64,000 nucleotides of DNA from Xiphydria camelus (lineage: Eukaryota; Arthropoda; Insecta; Hymenoptera; Xiphydriidae), in assembly GCA_963678675.1 (NCBI GenBank), contig OY783201.1, positions 19,833,769 through 19,897,768 on the forward strand, written 5' to 3'. The position numbers were made by a program, and so were the translations under genes. Under the pieces are notes generated by a model. It did no database searches and was not told where the DNA came from. It saw only the letters and a program-made list of their open reading frames with translations. Positions 53,480-64,000 of the stretch are shown here, piece by piece (the first letter of the stretch is position 1; every line of letters starts with the position of its first letter).

Positions 53480-55265
53480 CTGCATTTAAAAATACGCGTA
53501 CGTTACGCGGATGCGAGAGGAGTTTCGACGAACGACGCGGAAGAAAGTGAATCCGATGGAACGGGATTACGAGAGGACGTCGTTGCTGCGATTTTATTAC
53601 TTGTAACCTTTTATCGAAATAAAAAATTACCCACGCACGCGCTCTTTACTTAGGCTTAATAGACAAATTGTTCAGTTCTGCCGATCTGAGATATTACGAC
53701 ATCCGCTCGTATCGAATTTTGATTCGTAATTGGACTAAAAGGGCGACCTGAGTAAACGCACCGAGAGCCTTGTATAGCCGGCGCAGATACGTGATTTATA
53801 AGTCGTTGGTAGGAAGGATGGATTTTGTGCGTGGTCGAAGGAGGAATTCCAGAAAGCTACTGCAACTTCTATAATGTTGAGCTAGAGGAAGAAAATGGCC
53901 GCTACGAAATACCCGAACGACTATTGACTACATTCCCTTCGGAGTCCAGTTAGGTACCGCGAGGCAAAGAAATGGAAGCGCTTGAGACCAGTTCTTTCAT
54001 GGACACGCGAGACGTACCCAAGTATCGTTCATAACGTGCAATGGCATCCGGACGAGAGCTTTGTTTTTCTCGATATACAGGGCTCCCACCTAGTCAAATG
54101 TTCAACAATATTGGATTTTAATAACCCGTTATTTTTGAAAAAAAAATTATCAAAAAATTACCAATCTCCTCATTTGAGCATTACGAAGGGATAAGAAAAA
54201 GCGATTATATAATCTGGTGTTGGTAATAAATTCGGTAAAGTTTTGAGGAATAATATTAAAAGAAAATAATGGAGATTTTGTAATTGAAATAATTTATTTT
54301 CATAAGAATACATCGGAATTGTAAGATACGGAAGATAACAAATTAAATCAATCTTTATCAAACAAATCACTCCTTAACAAACTTTTTTCTCATACTGCAA
54401 GAGACACGTGTAACGATATCGACTGCTTCTTACCCATCATAACGAATTATAGAATCTGAGTACTGATAACATGACTATCGCAACACTGAGAACTCATACG
54501 AATTGTTGGAACGTTTTAGTGGCGGGAAGGTATCGTGAAATTATTTGAAGGATCAAGGAACAAAGCCTTTAAAATAACTACTTTTTTAATGACTTCGAAA
54601 TATAAAAATTACTTTCTACTGACTTGATAAAAAAATGAATCATTAAAAAATAACCAAGTAGGAGCCCTGAATAAATAGCTGCAAGTGCCGAATCTCCGAT
54701 ATTTTTAACCCATATAATTTGTTTAATAGCAATTGTTAGTACAGTAATGACGCTAATCACAAAGCTCTCGAATAAGAATAAAGCTGAATCGTCTGCGTTT
54801 GATCAAGAAATATTTGTCGGAAGTTAGAAAAGTCCTTTAAATGAAGAAGCAGATAAAGCGAGTGGAAATATTCTACGTGCAAACAGGAAGAGAAAAATTG
54901 AAAGTTCGCTGAGAAGGATATTGCGCAGCCCGCCCAAGAAGCGCGAGAGAAAAAAGGAGTTGGAGAGATAGGGAGAATGAGACGTCGGATTACCAGTCCA
55001 ATCTAAAGAAGCGTTTAGGAAAACGGATGACAGAAATGAGAAGATTAAAATCTTAACGATCCTTCCGAGTATACTCGGGCGCTCGAGGAGACACGAAAGA
55101 ACGTTTTCGTGCGTCGAATCTTGCGATAAACACCGCGGGAGTATTAACTGCTGTAGCTCTCAATTCCGGGAAGATATACGTCCGACGAATAGTCGAGCGA
55201 GCTGCGCCTCGAATCGTATATGGATATGTAAGCCGCTTTGCGGACATATGAAAAAGAAGACTATA
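53480..55265 (-). other. Intron of the membrane-protein gene, unique part
   Basis: Contains no recognised repeat or gene. The intron continues to 60960 through the elements listed below. Confidence 0.5.
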
Positions 55266-58262
55266 CAGCGTGAACCAGGTTAAACGTCATTAATTTTGAT
55301 ATGTTATAGAACAACAAAAATAAAGTAGACTTTCATAAGAAAAATTTTTTCAAAAATGTTTACTAACAAAGATACAGTGTCAAAGTTGTGGAAGAAAAAT
55401 GGTTTTCTCATCATAGCTTCTAAACTACTGGATCGATTTCCATGAAATTTCGCACACAGACTAATGTAATACAGCTCTAAGTAATGATCAAATAATTTAA
55501 AGAAATTCTCCAGTGGCGTATATACTGGGGGCCGGTACCCCCCTTTCCCTCTCCCAATTCTCGGTGCCACTGGATATTTTGCAAAGAAAATTTAATTATT
55601 GGATTCCCCGTTTAATTTAGAGAAAAAAATCACTCTTGCAAATTTTTGATTTATGGCTTCGTTTTTGAGATATTTATTTTAATTTATAGGGTTGCGAAGA
55701 AAATTGTTTTCAAAAATGTTTCCTCACAAAGATACAGGGTGTCAAAGTTTCGAAAAAATTGTTTTCTCATCATAACTTTGACACCCTGTATCTTTGTTAG
55801 GAAACATTTTTGAAAAAAATTTTCTTTAAGTCTACTTTTTTCTTGTTGTTCTATCACATATCACAATTGAGGCTCCCGATGCAAGAACCGGTCGAGCGGT
55901 CGAAAACGCTTAAAAGTATTGTCCACTTCGGAAAAGTGGCTGATGGAAAAAAAGTTGAGAAATATAAAAATATAAAAATACGTACTTATAGAGGGCACAA
56001 ATACGCATATTTTAGTGTAATTTTACTTTTCTAACTTTTGTGGTTTTTAAGAAAAAAATTAAAAACTATTGAATTTCGCTCACTCAAAATCGACGATTTT
56101 CAGTCTACTTTTAAAACATACATCGCCATATCTCGAAAAATTATGTACGAAACGTCACAATTTTTTTTTCTCAAACTTATTACACCCAAGCGATGCCAAA
56201 AAATTAACAAGCACCACGAGAAAGATTCATTGTTTATAAATAATCACTGCATAATTATTTAACGAAAAAGTCGAAGTTTCAAAATTTTCGACCTGTGGGA
56301 AACATTTTTCTATTTATTCTTACGACAAAGTGTAAGCGAGAAAGTTGTAGATAGATGTTTTATGAAGTTTTCTACGAAAAATAGGGAAGATTTAGTGACA
56401 TTTCACGGGTTATACGATAGTTCATGTATAAAGCGTGCGATCCGCGTTCGCTCGATTCTCGCGCTCTGCGCTGCTGTTGCAACAGCGCTGGAATTCAATA
56501 CCGTTTTGCCGGCAAAGCAAGACGACACATGTATTTTACATCGCCAAAAATAAATCATTTCAAATTTTGATTTGAATAATTTAGGTCTTGACGTCAATTT
56601 GTTTGTCAAATCGTGTCTCGCTTCTACAGCCGTGGGGTCGTGCGAAGACAAAGAAAACGTTGCACATTTTTCTAACTGCGCGGCGTGCATTTATCGGCTA
56701 GTCTCGACTTATTGAGACGTGAAAAGCAATTATTTCATAATATTAAAGGGAAAGCTTCTCATTCTCCTTTCGACGTTCAGTCGGATACGTTCGTTGGTTT
56801 TTATCTTCTGTAAAACAACGTAATTTTCCTAATCTGTTTTTACGTTATACAGTATTTTAAGTAATAACATTATTCAGTTTTCACGAAATAAATGATAAGA
56901 TAAAAATTTATCAACAACGCCTGATTTCATCTTGTAATACTACAAAACCCATAAACATATTGCCAAATTATTTCGAAAATTCAATAGTACGAATATTATG
57001 TTATATCGACATTTTGTACAATATGTATCGTTCATATTATCAAAAAGATTTAATATTATGTCTAAATACAATATTTACGCAAGCGCACCTAGATTATTCA
57101 AATCAAAATTTGAAATGATTTATTTTTGGCGATGTAAAATACATGTGTCGTCTTGCTTTGCCGGCAAGACGGTATTGAATTCCAGCGCTGTTGCAGCGCA
57201 GAGCGCGAGAATCGAGCGAACGCGGATCGCGCGCTTTATACATGAACTATCGTAAAACCCGTGAAATGTCACTAAATCTTCCCTATTTTTCGTAGAAAAC
57301 TTCATAAAACATCTATCTACAACTTTCTCGCTTACACTTTGTCGTAAGAATAAATAGAAAAATGTTTCCCACAGGTCGAAAATTTTGAAACTTCGACTTT
57401 TTCGTTAAATAATTATACAGTGATTATTTATAAACAATGAATCTTTCTCGCGGTGCTTGTTAATTTTTTGGCATCGCTTGGGTGTAATAAGTTCGAGAAA
57501 AAAAAATTGTGACGTTTCGTACATAATTTTTCGAGATATGGCGATGTATGTTTTAAAAGTAGACTGAAAATCGTCGATTTTGAGTGATCGAAATTCAATA
57601 GTTTTTAATTTTTTTCTTAAAAACCACAAAAGTTAGAAAAGTAAAATTACACTAAAATATGCGTATTTGTGCCCTCTATAAGTACGTATTTTTATATTTT
57701 TATATTTCTCAACTTTTTTTCCATCAGCCACTTTTCCGAAGTGGACAATACTTTTAAGCGTTTTCGACCGCTCGACCGGTTCTTGCATCGGGAGCCTCAA
57801 TTAATGATGTTCAACCTAGTTTTGGCCTGCTCGCAACCCTATAAATTAAAATAAATATCTCAAAAACGAAGCCATAAATCAAAAATTTGCAAGGGTGATT
57901 TTTTTCTCTAAATTAAACGAGGAATCAAATAATTAAATGTTCTTTGCAAAATATCCAGTGGCGCCGAAGATTGGGAGGGGGAAATGGGGGTACCGGCCCC
58001 CAGTATCTACGCCACTGGAGAATTTCTTTAAATTATTTGATCATTACTTAGAGCTGTATTACATTAGTCTGTGTGCGAAATTTCATGGAAATCGATCCAG
58101 TAGTTTAGAAGTTATGATGAGAAAACAATTTTTTTTCCACAACTTTGACACCCTGTATCTTTGTTAGTAAACATTAAAAAAAAATTGTCTTTTGAAAGTC
58201 TACTTTATTTTTGTTGTTCTATAACATATCAAAATTAATGACGTTTAACCTGGTTCATCCTG
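55266..58262. mobile_element. 3.0-kb palindromic element
   Basis: Ends CAGCGTGAACCAGGTTAAAC and GTTTAACCTGGTTCATCCTG are flanked by TA on both sides. Arms 55266-56588 and 57088-58262 match closely throughout; the left arm has an extra hairpin of about 150 bp (55690-55860) built from ACACCCTGTATCTTTGTTAG and its inverse. A 500-bp spacer separates them. Short frames (56403-56690 minus, 56998-57255 plus) are the same peptide seen in the two arms, including KFEMIYFWRCKIHVSSCFAG. No transposase is visible. Confidence 0.88.
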
Positions 58263-58274
58263 TATATAAGTATA

Positions 58275-58497
58275 CAGGGTGTCCCAGAAAATACATGCCA
58301 GCGTAGCGGGTTGCATATCGGTAGACGCACCCGATCCAAGATGGTTCTCTAAAATTCGGTGGTAATACCGACAGCCCAGACACGAACCGAATAGACGTTC
58401 CAGTCCGAAAGACATCGGTCATCTCAATAGTGGTGAATGTGACAGACGCTCTGTATAGTTTGATAATCGTTTGGCGTGTATTTTCTGGGACACCCTG
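58275..58497. mobile_element. 223-bp TA-flanked MITE, copy 1
   Basis: Ends CAGGGTGTCCCAGAAAATAC and the inverse, flanked by TA. It carries GCGGGTTGCATATCGGT and GGTGGTAATACCGACAGCC near the left end. Confidence 0.85.
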
Positions 58498-58524
58498 TAT
58501 AGGTATATATATTCCAGTAACATA

Positions 58525-58812
58525 CAGGGTCTTTGGTTTAATACACGCCCGTGGAGCGGGTTGCATATCGGTTGGCGCACCCTATCCGCTGCGTTTTCCT
58601 GTAATTCGGTGGTAATACCGACAGCCAAGATCCGAACCAAATAAACGCATCAGTCTGAGAAACATCGGCCATCTCAATAGTTGTGAAAGGAGATGGCCAA
58701 TGTTTTTCTTGGTTGTCGGTATTACCACCGAATTACAGGAAACCACAACGGATGGAGTGCGCCAACCGATATGCAATCCGTTCCACTAGCTTGTATTAAA
58801 CCAAAGACCCTG
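58525..58812. mobile_element. 288-bp TA-flanked MITE, copy 2, palindromic
   Basis: Ends CAGGGTCTTTGGTTTAATAC and the inverse, flanked by TA. Both arms carry GGTTGCATATCGGTTGGCGC and AATTCGGTGGTAATACCGAC. It is 28 bp from copy 1 and shares its internal motifs. Confidence 0.88.
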
Positions 58813-59814
58813 TATGTTAGTTCGAATAAGAAGAGTTTAACGTCAATCTCCTTTTAAGGTAGTTCAATGAAAAAATTTTACCAACTTAATCGTATGTATT
58901 TTTTTTTTTTCGTTTAATTGAAAGATAAGACTATTTCGCGCAGTTAATGTTAGAAAAAATGTTGTTTACTGTTTAGTGTTAAAGATATTAACATTTGAAG
59001 ATACTTGAAAAAGCATGTCAACTAAGGCGAAACACTAAGTTAGTTTAAAAACTAGGTATATGCTCGAAAATGAGGAAATTAAGGGAAAGAAAAAAATTGT
59101 TGACGTTAATAATTCCGCTCATATGCATGCGCAATTTCAGTTATAGATTGTATAGTTATTGACAAATTAATTGTTGAAAGCAAGCTCGTGATATTTTTCG
59201 GTCTAACCTACAATTGTTAGAATTTATTTCTGTGTTTCGTTCAGATATGCTATGTACATTTTAACACAATTTTATAGTACCTTATAAGGTCTGTAATATT
59301 ATGCAAGAACATGAAATACATATTTTAATATAACTCCACAAGTAAGAGGGTTACAATTTTATTAAAATATTCGTGAAAATTATAACTCGAAGGATTACTC
59401 CTATCTAAAAACTTAGTCAAATCAGAATCTTTTTGAATGTTTAAAAAATTATTTTCAATGTGAATTAATAATTACATGAAGATAAATATATACTAGTAAT
59501 CATATTCACAAATTAAGAATGCAGTATTTTATGATTTCATGATTTGTACGCTGTTTACCTTTTTCTAAAATTCATTTTTAATTGATATACTTTTTAGCTT
59601 GATTAAATATCATCGGACTACCTTAAGGAGGGTTTTCTTTTAGTTTTAAAATAATTGCATAGTTAGTACGAAATATTCGAAGTTAAATAAAAGCGTTAAT
59701 TAAGAATTCGAAAAGCGTCAATGATAGCAGTGTGCTTGTATTTATTCATTATGGGTGTGTACAGTAGTGTTTCGCGTATTTCACTATTTCCGCATATTTC
59801 AATAGGGTAAAAAT
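58813..59814. other. AT-rich intronic stretch
   Basis: No gene or repeat recognised. Confidence 0.4.
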
Positions 59815-60160
59815 AGGACAGACGCCCCAGTTTCTGTTTAACTTTGAACGCCATTTTCTCGAAACAGTGGAAATATAGGAAAAACGTAGAGTATTTTTTT
59901 ACAGTAGTAAAAATATAGATACAATTTTTTATTTAAACTTCTCTTCGATATCTACAGACTGTCCCTTTCAATACACGCCAGCGTGGCGGGTTGCATATCG
60001 GTTATCCGCCTTGCGCCAGACACAGGCGCCACAGGCGCATGGCCCCTGCAGCGGATCGGAGGCGTCAACCGATATGCAACCCGCCACGCTGGCGTGTATA
60101 GCGGGGGACAGTTTGTATAATTGATTTCAAGATAATCGACTTTGAACTTAGGTACTCTTC
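59815..60160. repeat. Dispersed repeat shared with 11700-11905
   Basis: Same motif order as at 11700, interrupted by the MITE at 59955-60115. The uninterrupted relative shows the join TCGATATCT then CAAGATAATCGACTT. Confidence 0.6.
59955..60115. mobile_element. 161-bp TA-flanked MITE, copy 3
   Basis: Ends CAGACTGTCCC and GGGACAGTTTG, flanked by TA. Arms carry ACACGCCAGCGTGGCGGGTT and GCATATCGGTT, as in copies 1 and 2. Confidence 0.85.
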
Positions 60161-60726
60161 AATCAGGGCGTCTATCCCACTTTTATCTTATAGGGAAAAG
60201 CCACTTATACCTTACTTTCACTGCAATGTTTCCCCTCCAGAGTGAGGGCGCGCGATCAAGAAGTTCTAGCGTATGCGTAAAACTTGTTATGACAGATGGC
60301 CGGGAGACCTTCTCGGAGTGAAATATGCGAGACTTTAAGTACGGCGCGACACGCTATACATTTACTTCAATTTTTGCACCTGTTAGTGCTAATATTATTT
60401 GTCCAGCTTGTGTTAATAATACCAAATAACTGATTATTCTTTGAAAGCATAATGGCTCCTCGATATTATTTCGACTTTACATCGATCTTAAACGTTTTTC
60501 TCATCACGTGATAAATAATTTCTTCCGCAATCAAAAACTTCCTAGTAGTGTTAACAAAGCGGTCAAAATATGTAGCGCCATGATAAAAATTGCCATAAAC
60601 GACAAGACCTATATATTACAAAAGCTTTTCGTATTGATTTTGAAGAACTTAGAGCCTGTTTTCCGATAGTTAAATTTGGATAGACTGCCATCGTTTTTCA
60701 GTTAGACAAATAAGTTCATTTCTAAA

Positions 60727-60853
60727 GGCCGGTTTGACCAAGTCCCCTTAAACTTAAGTAATACTTAATTGCGATGATATCAACTTCGCTATTGGCTGCT
60801 CCATAGCAACCAAGTATCACTTAAGTCTGAAGGGACTTGGTCGAACCGGCCCT
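60727..60853. mobile_element. 127-bp GGCCGGTT MITE
   Basis: AGGCCGGTTTGACCAAGTCC and the inverse at 60834-60853 flank a short spacer. It is the unsplit relative of the element at 27004. Confidence 0.75.
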
Positions 60854-60960
60854 TAAACTTCGTGGAAGTTTTGTAGTAGAATTTGTGACAAGAAGCGTCG
60901 ATACTTTTTCGCGTGCTTTCAGAATACTTATGAAAAATTTTCAATCGGAAGCGTACTTAC

Positions 60961-61085
60961 TCTTTGCCACACGAAGACATTGTGGACCATGGCGCAGCCG
61001 CAGAATACGATCCCAAGGCCTATGAAGACGGACGTGACAATTGCTGGCGTTGAGTGAAACTGGATGAACGTATACAAAATCATAC
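60961..61085 (-). CDS. Two-TM membrane protein, exon with TM2
   Basis: Starts after CACTTTTTGCACAG and ends AAAGA before GTAAGT (60955-60960). It encodes MILYTFIQFHSTPAIVTSVF, IGLGIVFCGCAMVHNVFVWQ and R. The hydrophobic stretch from AIVTSV to FCGCAM is a membrane segment. Two bases at the start complete the Gly codon begun in the previous exon, and the exon ends in phase 0. Confidence 0.85.
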
Positions 61086-61955
61086 CTGTGCAAAAAGTGG
61101 CGCTGGATTTACATTTGGATCGACTAATCAAGTTTTGTTGAAGCGCGATGATCGAAATTAATTTCAACGGATTTACAATTAATGTCGAGGAAAAATTGAT
61201 TGTATAGAAATGTTAACTTAGAATAAAACAAAATATAATAAGAATCAATAACACGTCCAATTATTGCTCGTGATTTTATACAAAAGGCGTCGTTATCACA
61301 AAATCTTAATATTATACAGTCAACCACCTCAATAGTCCATTCGTTCGGACCCAAGTGCTTTTCGTGATAGTCCATCCCCTCTCCTAAATAAATCCTCTAA
61401 CTTCCCCTCCTTTACTTTCTCTAAGTTGAACTTATTATAGTACCTATAGTAGAACCAGATAGTAGTGGACCATCGAGAGGGATTACTGACAGGATCGACT
61501 GTATAATCCATCGTTTCTACAACTTCCGATAGAAGATTTTGAATAAAGGGGGGACAAAAGGAAAGTTGGTCTTTGTGAAAGTAAAAATGATATTATTTCC
61601 ATAAGTACTCAAGCCTAAGTACGTGCACTTTTTTGGTAGTCCTTTGCGATACCCATATGTCCGTAAAAGCAGGGGGTTAACTCGAGATAAAAGAGATGGC
61701 AATATGCTATATTTAAGATTATGTAATAGTATCGAGTAAAATGCGCTTGAATAATCGTTTAAATAAAATTCCATTGAGAACCCCCTTCGTTAAGGTACGA
61801 AAAGGATACTCAAATATAATAATGGACATCGACTAACTATTTTTGGCTAAACAACTATTTTAATTGGGTTGATTTCAATTAAGACTGACCCCTGTATATA
61901 AGTAGGTTGTAGGGAGGAAATAAACACGCGAACGAGTGAAGCGAATGATTCTCAC
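61086..61955 (-). other. Intron between TM1 and TM2 exons
   Basis: Bounded by GTGAGA and TTTGCACAG. AT-rich, no repeats recognised. Confidence 0.6.
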
Positions 61956-62041
61956 CGGTTAAGAAGACTGGTATGCTAATGAAAAATCCTCCAACCGCGC
62001 ATGCCCGGCTGATAGATGATTTTTGTAGGTACTTGTTAGTC
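61956..62041 (-). CDS. Two-TM membrane protein, exon with TM1
   Basis: Starts after TTTTTTGTTCCAG and ends ACCG before GTGAGA. It encodes TNKYLQKSSISRACAVGGFF and ISIPVFLTG. The segment AVGGFFISIPVFLTGMILYTF, shared with the next exon, is the first membrane span. The first base belongs to a codon started further upstream, so at least one more exon lies beyond, probably outside the window. Confidence 0.8.
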
Positions 62042-62247
62042 CTGGAACAAAAAAGATTTGGTTTTATGCGATAATAGAATAACATTAGAGGGGTTCGGGG
62101 GAGGCTGACACGGCAAGTTGGCCCTTGTGCCCATTACTTTCCATGGCAACGAGGGGCTAACTTCATACCTAAACATATCCCGATCTCCCTTAGGTGACGT
62201 ACAGAAATATCATTTTACGTGATTTAGTATTGTGATTTTTAAGTTAA

Positions 62248-62716
62248 CCCTTTCGCTCATGAGGTATTAAATGAATACACCAGTTTTAAACCATTTTTAC
62301 CGCCATCTGGAAAACTATTTGCTTAATGGACAACTTTCTCATCGTTATTTCACTTCTTCGCTATCAAGTGAAACTCCGTGTCGCCATTTATGTTGTCGAC
62401 TTGGAAGCATAACTGTGATTTAAAAATTTCAGTTTACTCTATCACCGTTAGAGGTCAGACGTGTTTCGTGCGATTACCACATAATTCTAAAATAGTGTAA
62501 TATTTTTGAGTGGTGATTAGTGTATTTCGTTTAGAAAGCATAATAAATTTGATTAAATTTAGCGATTGAACAATAAAATTTCCTGGTTTTTGGGAAATTG
62601 GCCATAAAAATCAGCGTTTTCGATTTATTGAAGACATCATAAAACTCAGAAAACAAACTAGCCACAGAATTTAGTTTCAGTTGTATCGTGAATTAAAAAA
62701 GTCGTGAGCGAAAGGG
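62248..62716. mobile_element. 469-bp TTAA-flanked MITE
   Basis: CCCTTTCGCTCATGA and its inverse (TCGTGAGCGAAAGGG) are flanked by TTAA at 62244-62247 and 62717-62720. Same CCCTTT ends as the elements at 20831 and 63576. Confidence 0.8.
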
Positions 62717-62720
62717 TTAA

Positions 62721-63575
62721 TATTAAACATTTTACTCCACTTCAATCATTCCAAGAATTAATGTATCCTAAAAAATGTCTAAAAATCAAATTATACGAAT
62801 ACAATAATTCTATCAAATCACAGACCAATTCTCCTATAAATTACGAAGTGATCGTATCTTTTTATTTTTAGTTTTGAAATTGAGGGCCAAACCTTATCGG
62901 CGGTAACTTTTTTTCTTCATATTCAACGAGTAAAAAGAAAGCTTTGTACAAAGTTCCATCATAGAACTCTCAGTCGTTTGGGAGATACAGCGAATTTTCC
63001 CTTTTATAAAAACTTCATATCTCTCAAATGACTGGGAGTTCTCGATGTAACTTTACATAACATTTTCTTTTTAGTCGTCGATTATGAAGAAAAAAAGGTA
63101 CCGGTCGATAGAGCTTAGCCCTCAATATCAAAAATAAAAGTAAAGATAGGATTACTCCGTAATTTTTTTAATGAGAAGATTGATGTGTACTTTAGTATAA
63201 TTATTGTACTCCTATAACTTGATTGTTAGCCTTTTTTTTTAGGGTACATTCATTTTTTGAGTGGTTAAAGTGATGTAGATACTCTAGAAGATGACCCATT
63301 TATAGTGTGAAGATGTATAAAAAAATATGCGAAAATCTTTAGTTTCATTTCATAGTTGCAGTAAAAGGAAAAGAATCTTCGAACAATAATCTTCTAAAAT
63401 TAATTTAACTTAACTAGGTAATTATTTAGACGTGAAGTGATTATTGTTGTTGTTGTTTGGCCTGCTAATTACCTAATTAAGTTAAATTAATTTTAAACTA
63501 CTACAGGCAACATAAGTATTACCTTAAGAATAATCTTCTAGCTACGATCGAGCATTTCTGAAACAATTTTATTAG
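62721..63575. other. AT-rich stretch with a hairpin
   Basis: Contains two inverted repeats: AACTCTCAGTCGTTTGGGAG/ACTGGGAGTTCTCGAT type arms at 62890-63120, and AATTAATTTAACTTAACTAG with its inverse at 63397-63498. No coding region. The upstream exon of the membrane-protein gene was not found here. Confidence 0.5.
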
Positions 63576-63783
63576 CCCTTTCAGTCACAGATTTCTTTAA
63601 AACTTTGAATCACAGATTTCTTTAAAAAGGAGAAAAAAATCTGAAATGTGGTATATTACTTGAAAATATATTTCTGAACATATTTTATTTAGAAACTTTT
63701 TTGATTTGTCATACGATTTATGACTTATGACTTGTCCCATCAAGATAGCATGTTCTTCCAAATGGACGCGATGACCGAAAGGG
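63576..63783. mobile_element. TTAA-type MITE, about 208 bp
   Basis: CCCTTTCAGTCACAG and CGATGACCGAAAGGG are inverted copies. The right flank is TTAA; the left flank is TTAG, presumably mutated. A short direct repeat TCACAGATTTCTTTAAAA lies inside the left end. Confidence 0.55.
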
Positions 63784-64000
63784 TTAAAGTTAAATTAAAT
63801 TGAATCCTATTTTGTAACTTATAAAAAATAGAATATATAATTTTATAAAATATTTCATTTATTATAAATTTTCGCGACAATTTCGAGAGCATTTAGAATA
63901 TACGAAAATAACAACTGCATACAATTCAATACATACAATAGTGTGAAAATACGTGCAGTTATTTCAAATGCCCACGAATGTCGTCACATGCTCCAACAGC

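Noticed and set aside
57120..57305. Small frames in the 3-kb palindrome as genes
   Set aside because: Each frame occurs in both arms on opposite strands, is short, lacks a domain and has differing lengths between arms.
1..64000. CRISPR arrays, rRNA and tRNA genes
   Set aside because: No regularly spaced direct repeats with unique spacers, no rRNA-like sequence and no convincing A/B-box cloverleaf were seen. A tRNA scan by program was not possible.

Overview
The window looks like nuclear DNA of an insect, probably a hymenopteran such as an ant (moderate confidence). It is AT-rich, its host exons carry consensus GT/AG splice sites and are separated by multi-kilobase introns, and it contains metazoan genes (NELF-E, adrenodoxin-type ferredoxin) in a dense mass of DNA transposons and foldback MITEs. 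No bacterial-type operon, rRNA gene, recognisable tRNA or CRISPR array was seen.

Host genes, left to right. (1) An unnamed Ser/Lys-rich protein runs off the left edge on the minus strand (1-1037). (2) A 4.2-kb open exon on the plus strand (6892-11055) encodes a long disordered protein with seven octads around PERPKF, proline-rich segments and one C-terminal membrane anchor followed by a short tail ending NPPQ; it resembles a divergent KASH protein. (3) NELF-E is complete on the minus strand in three exons (14077 to 11431, 272 aa) and convergent with gene 2. (4) A complete mitochondrial ferredoxin lies on the plus strand in four exons (14705 to 28181, 161 aa), divergent from NELF-E across a 627-bp spacer that contains a perfect DRE octamer; introns of 6.0 and 6.9 kb are filled with transposons. 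(5) At least three exons of a membrane protein lie on the minus strand (62041 to 52994): two membrane segments, a Gln/His/Pro-rich tail and a possible PDZ ligand at the C-terminus.

Mobile DNA. 2.7-6.9 kb: a THAP pseudogene broken by a MITE and a daisy chain of foldback units. 15-28 kb (ferredoxin introns): a TTAA-flanked internally deleted Mutator-like/Kolobok-like element, several TTAA MITEs, and nested TA and TTAA insertions. 29-40 kb: remnants of two elements that pair a THAP/DDE transposase gene with a convergent SWIM/YqaJ nuclease gene, a Mutator-like transposase whose next frame is a PML-type DEDDh exonuclease, and a 1.95-kb solo-LTR-like insertion. 40-48 kb: an almost intact mariner, a hAT derivative, PIF/Harbinger remnants, and a LINE with a 14-bp target duplication. 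49-60 kb: TA-flanked foldback elements including a 3.0-kb palindrome.

The strongest candidates for something little described are the transposase-exonuclease fusion, the convergent two-gene THAP/SWIM-YqaJ element, the overlapping foldback chain at 3.75-5.05 kb, and the octad-repeat KASH-like protein. All coordinates of exons come from reading frames and splice sites by eye; no searches or alignments were run.
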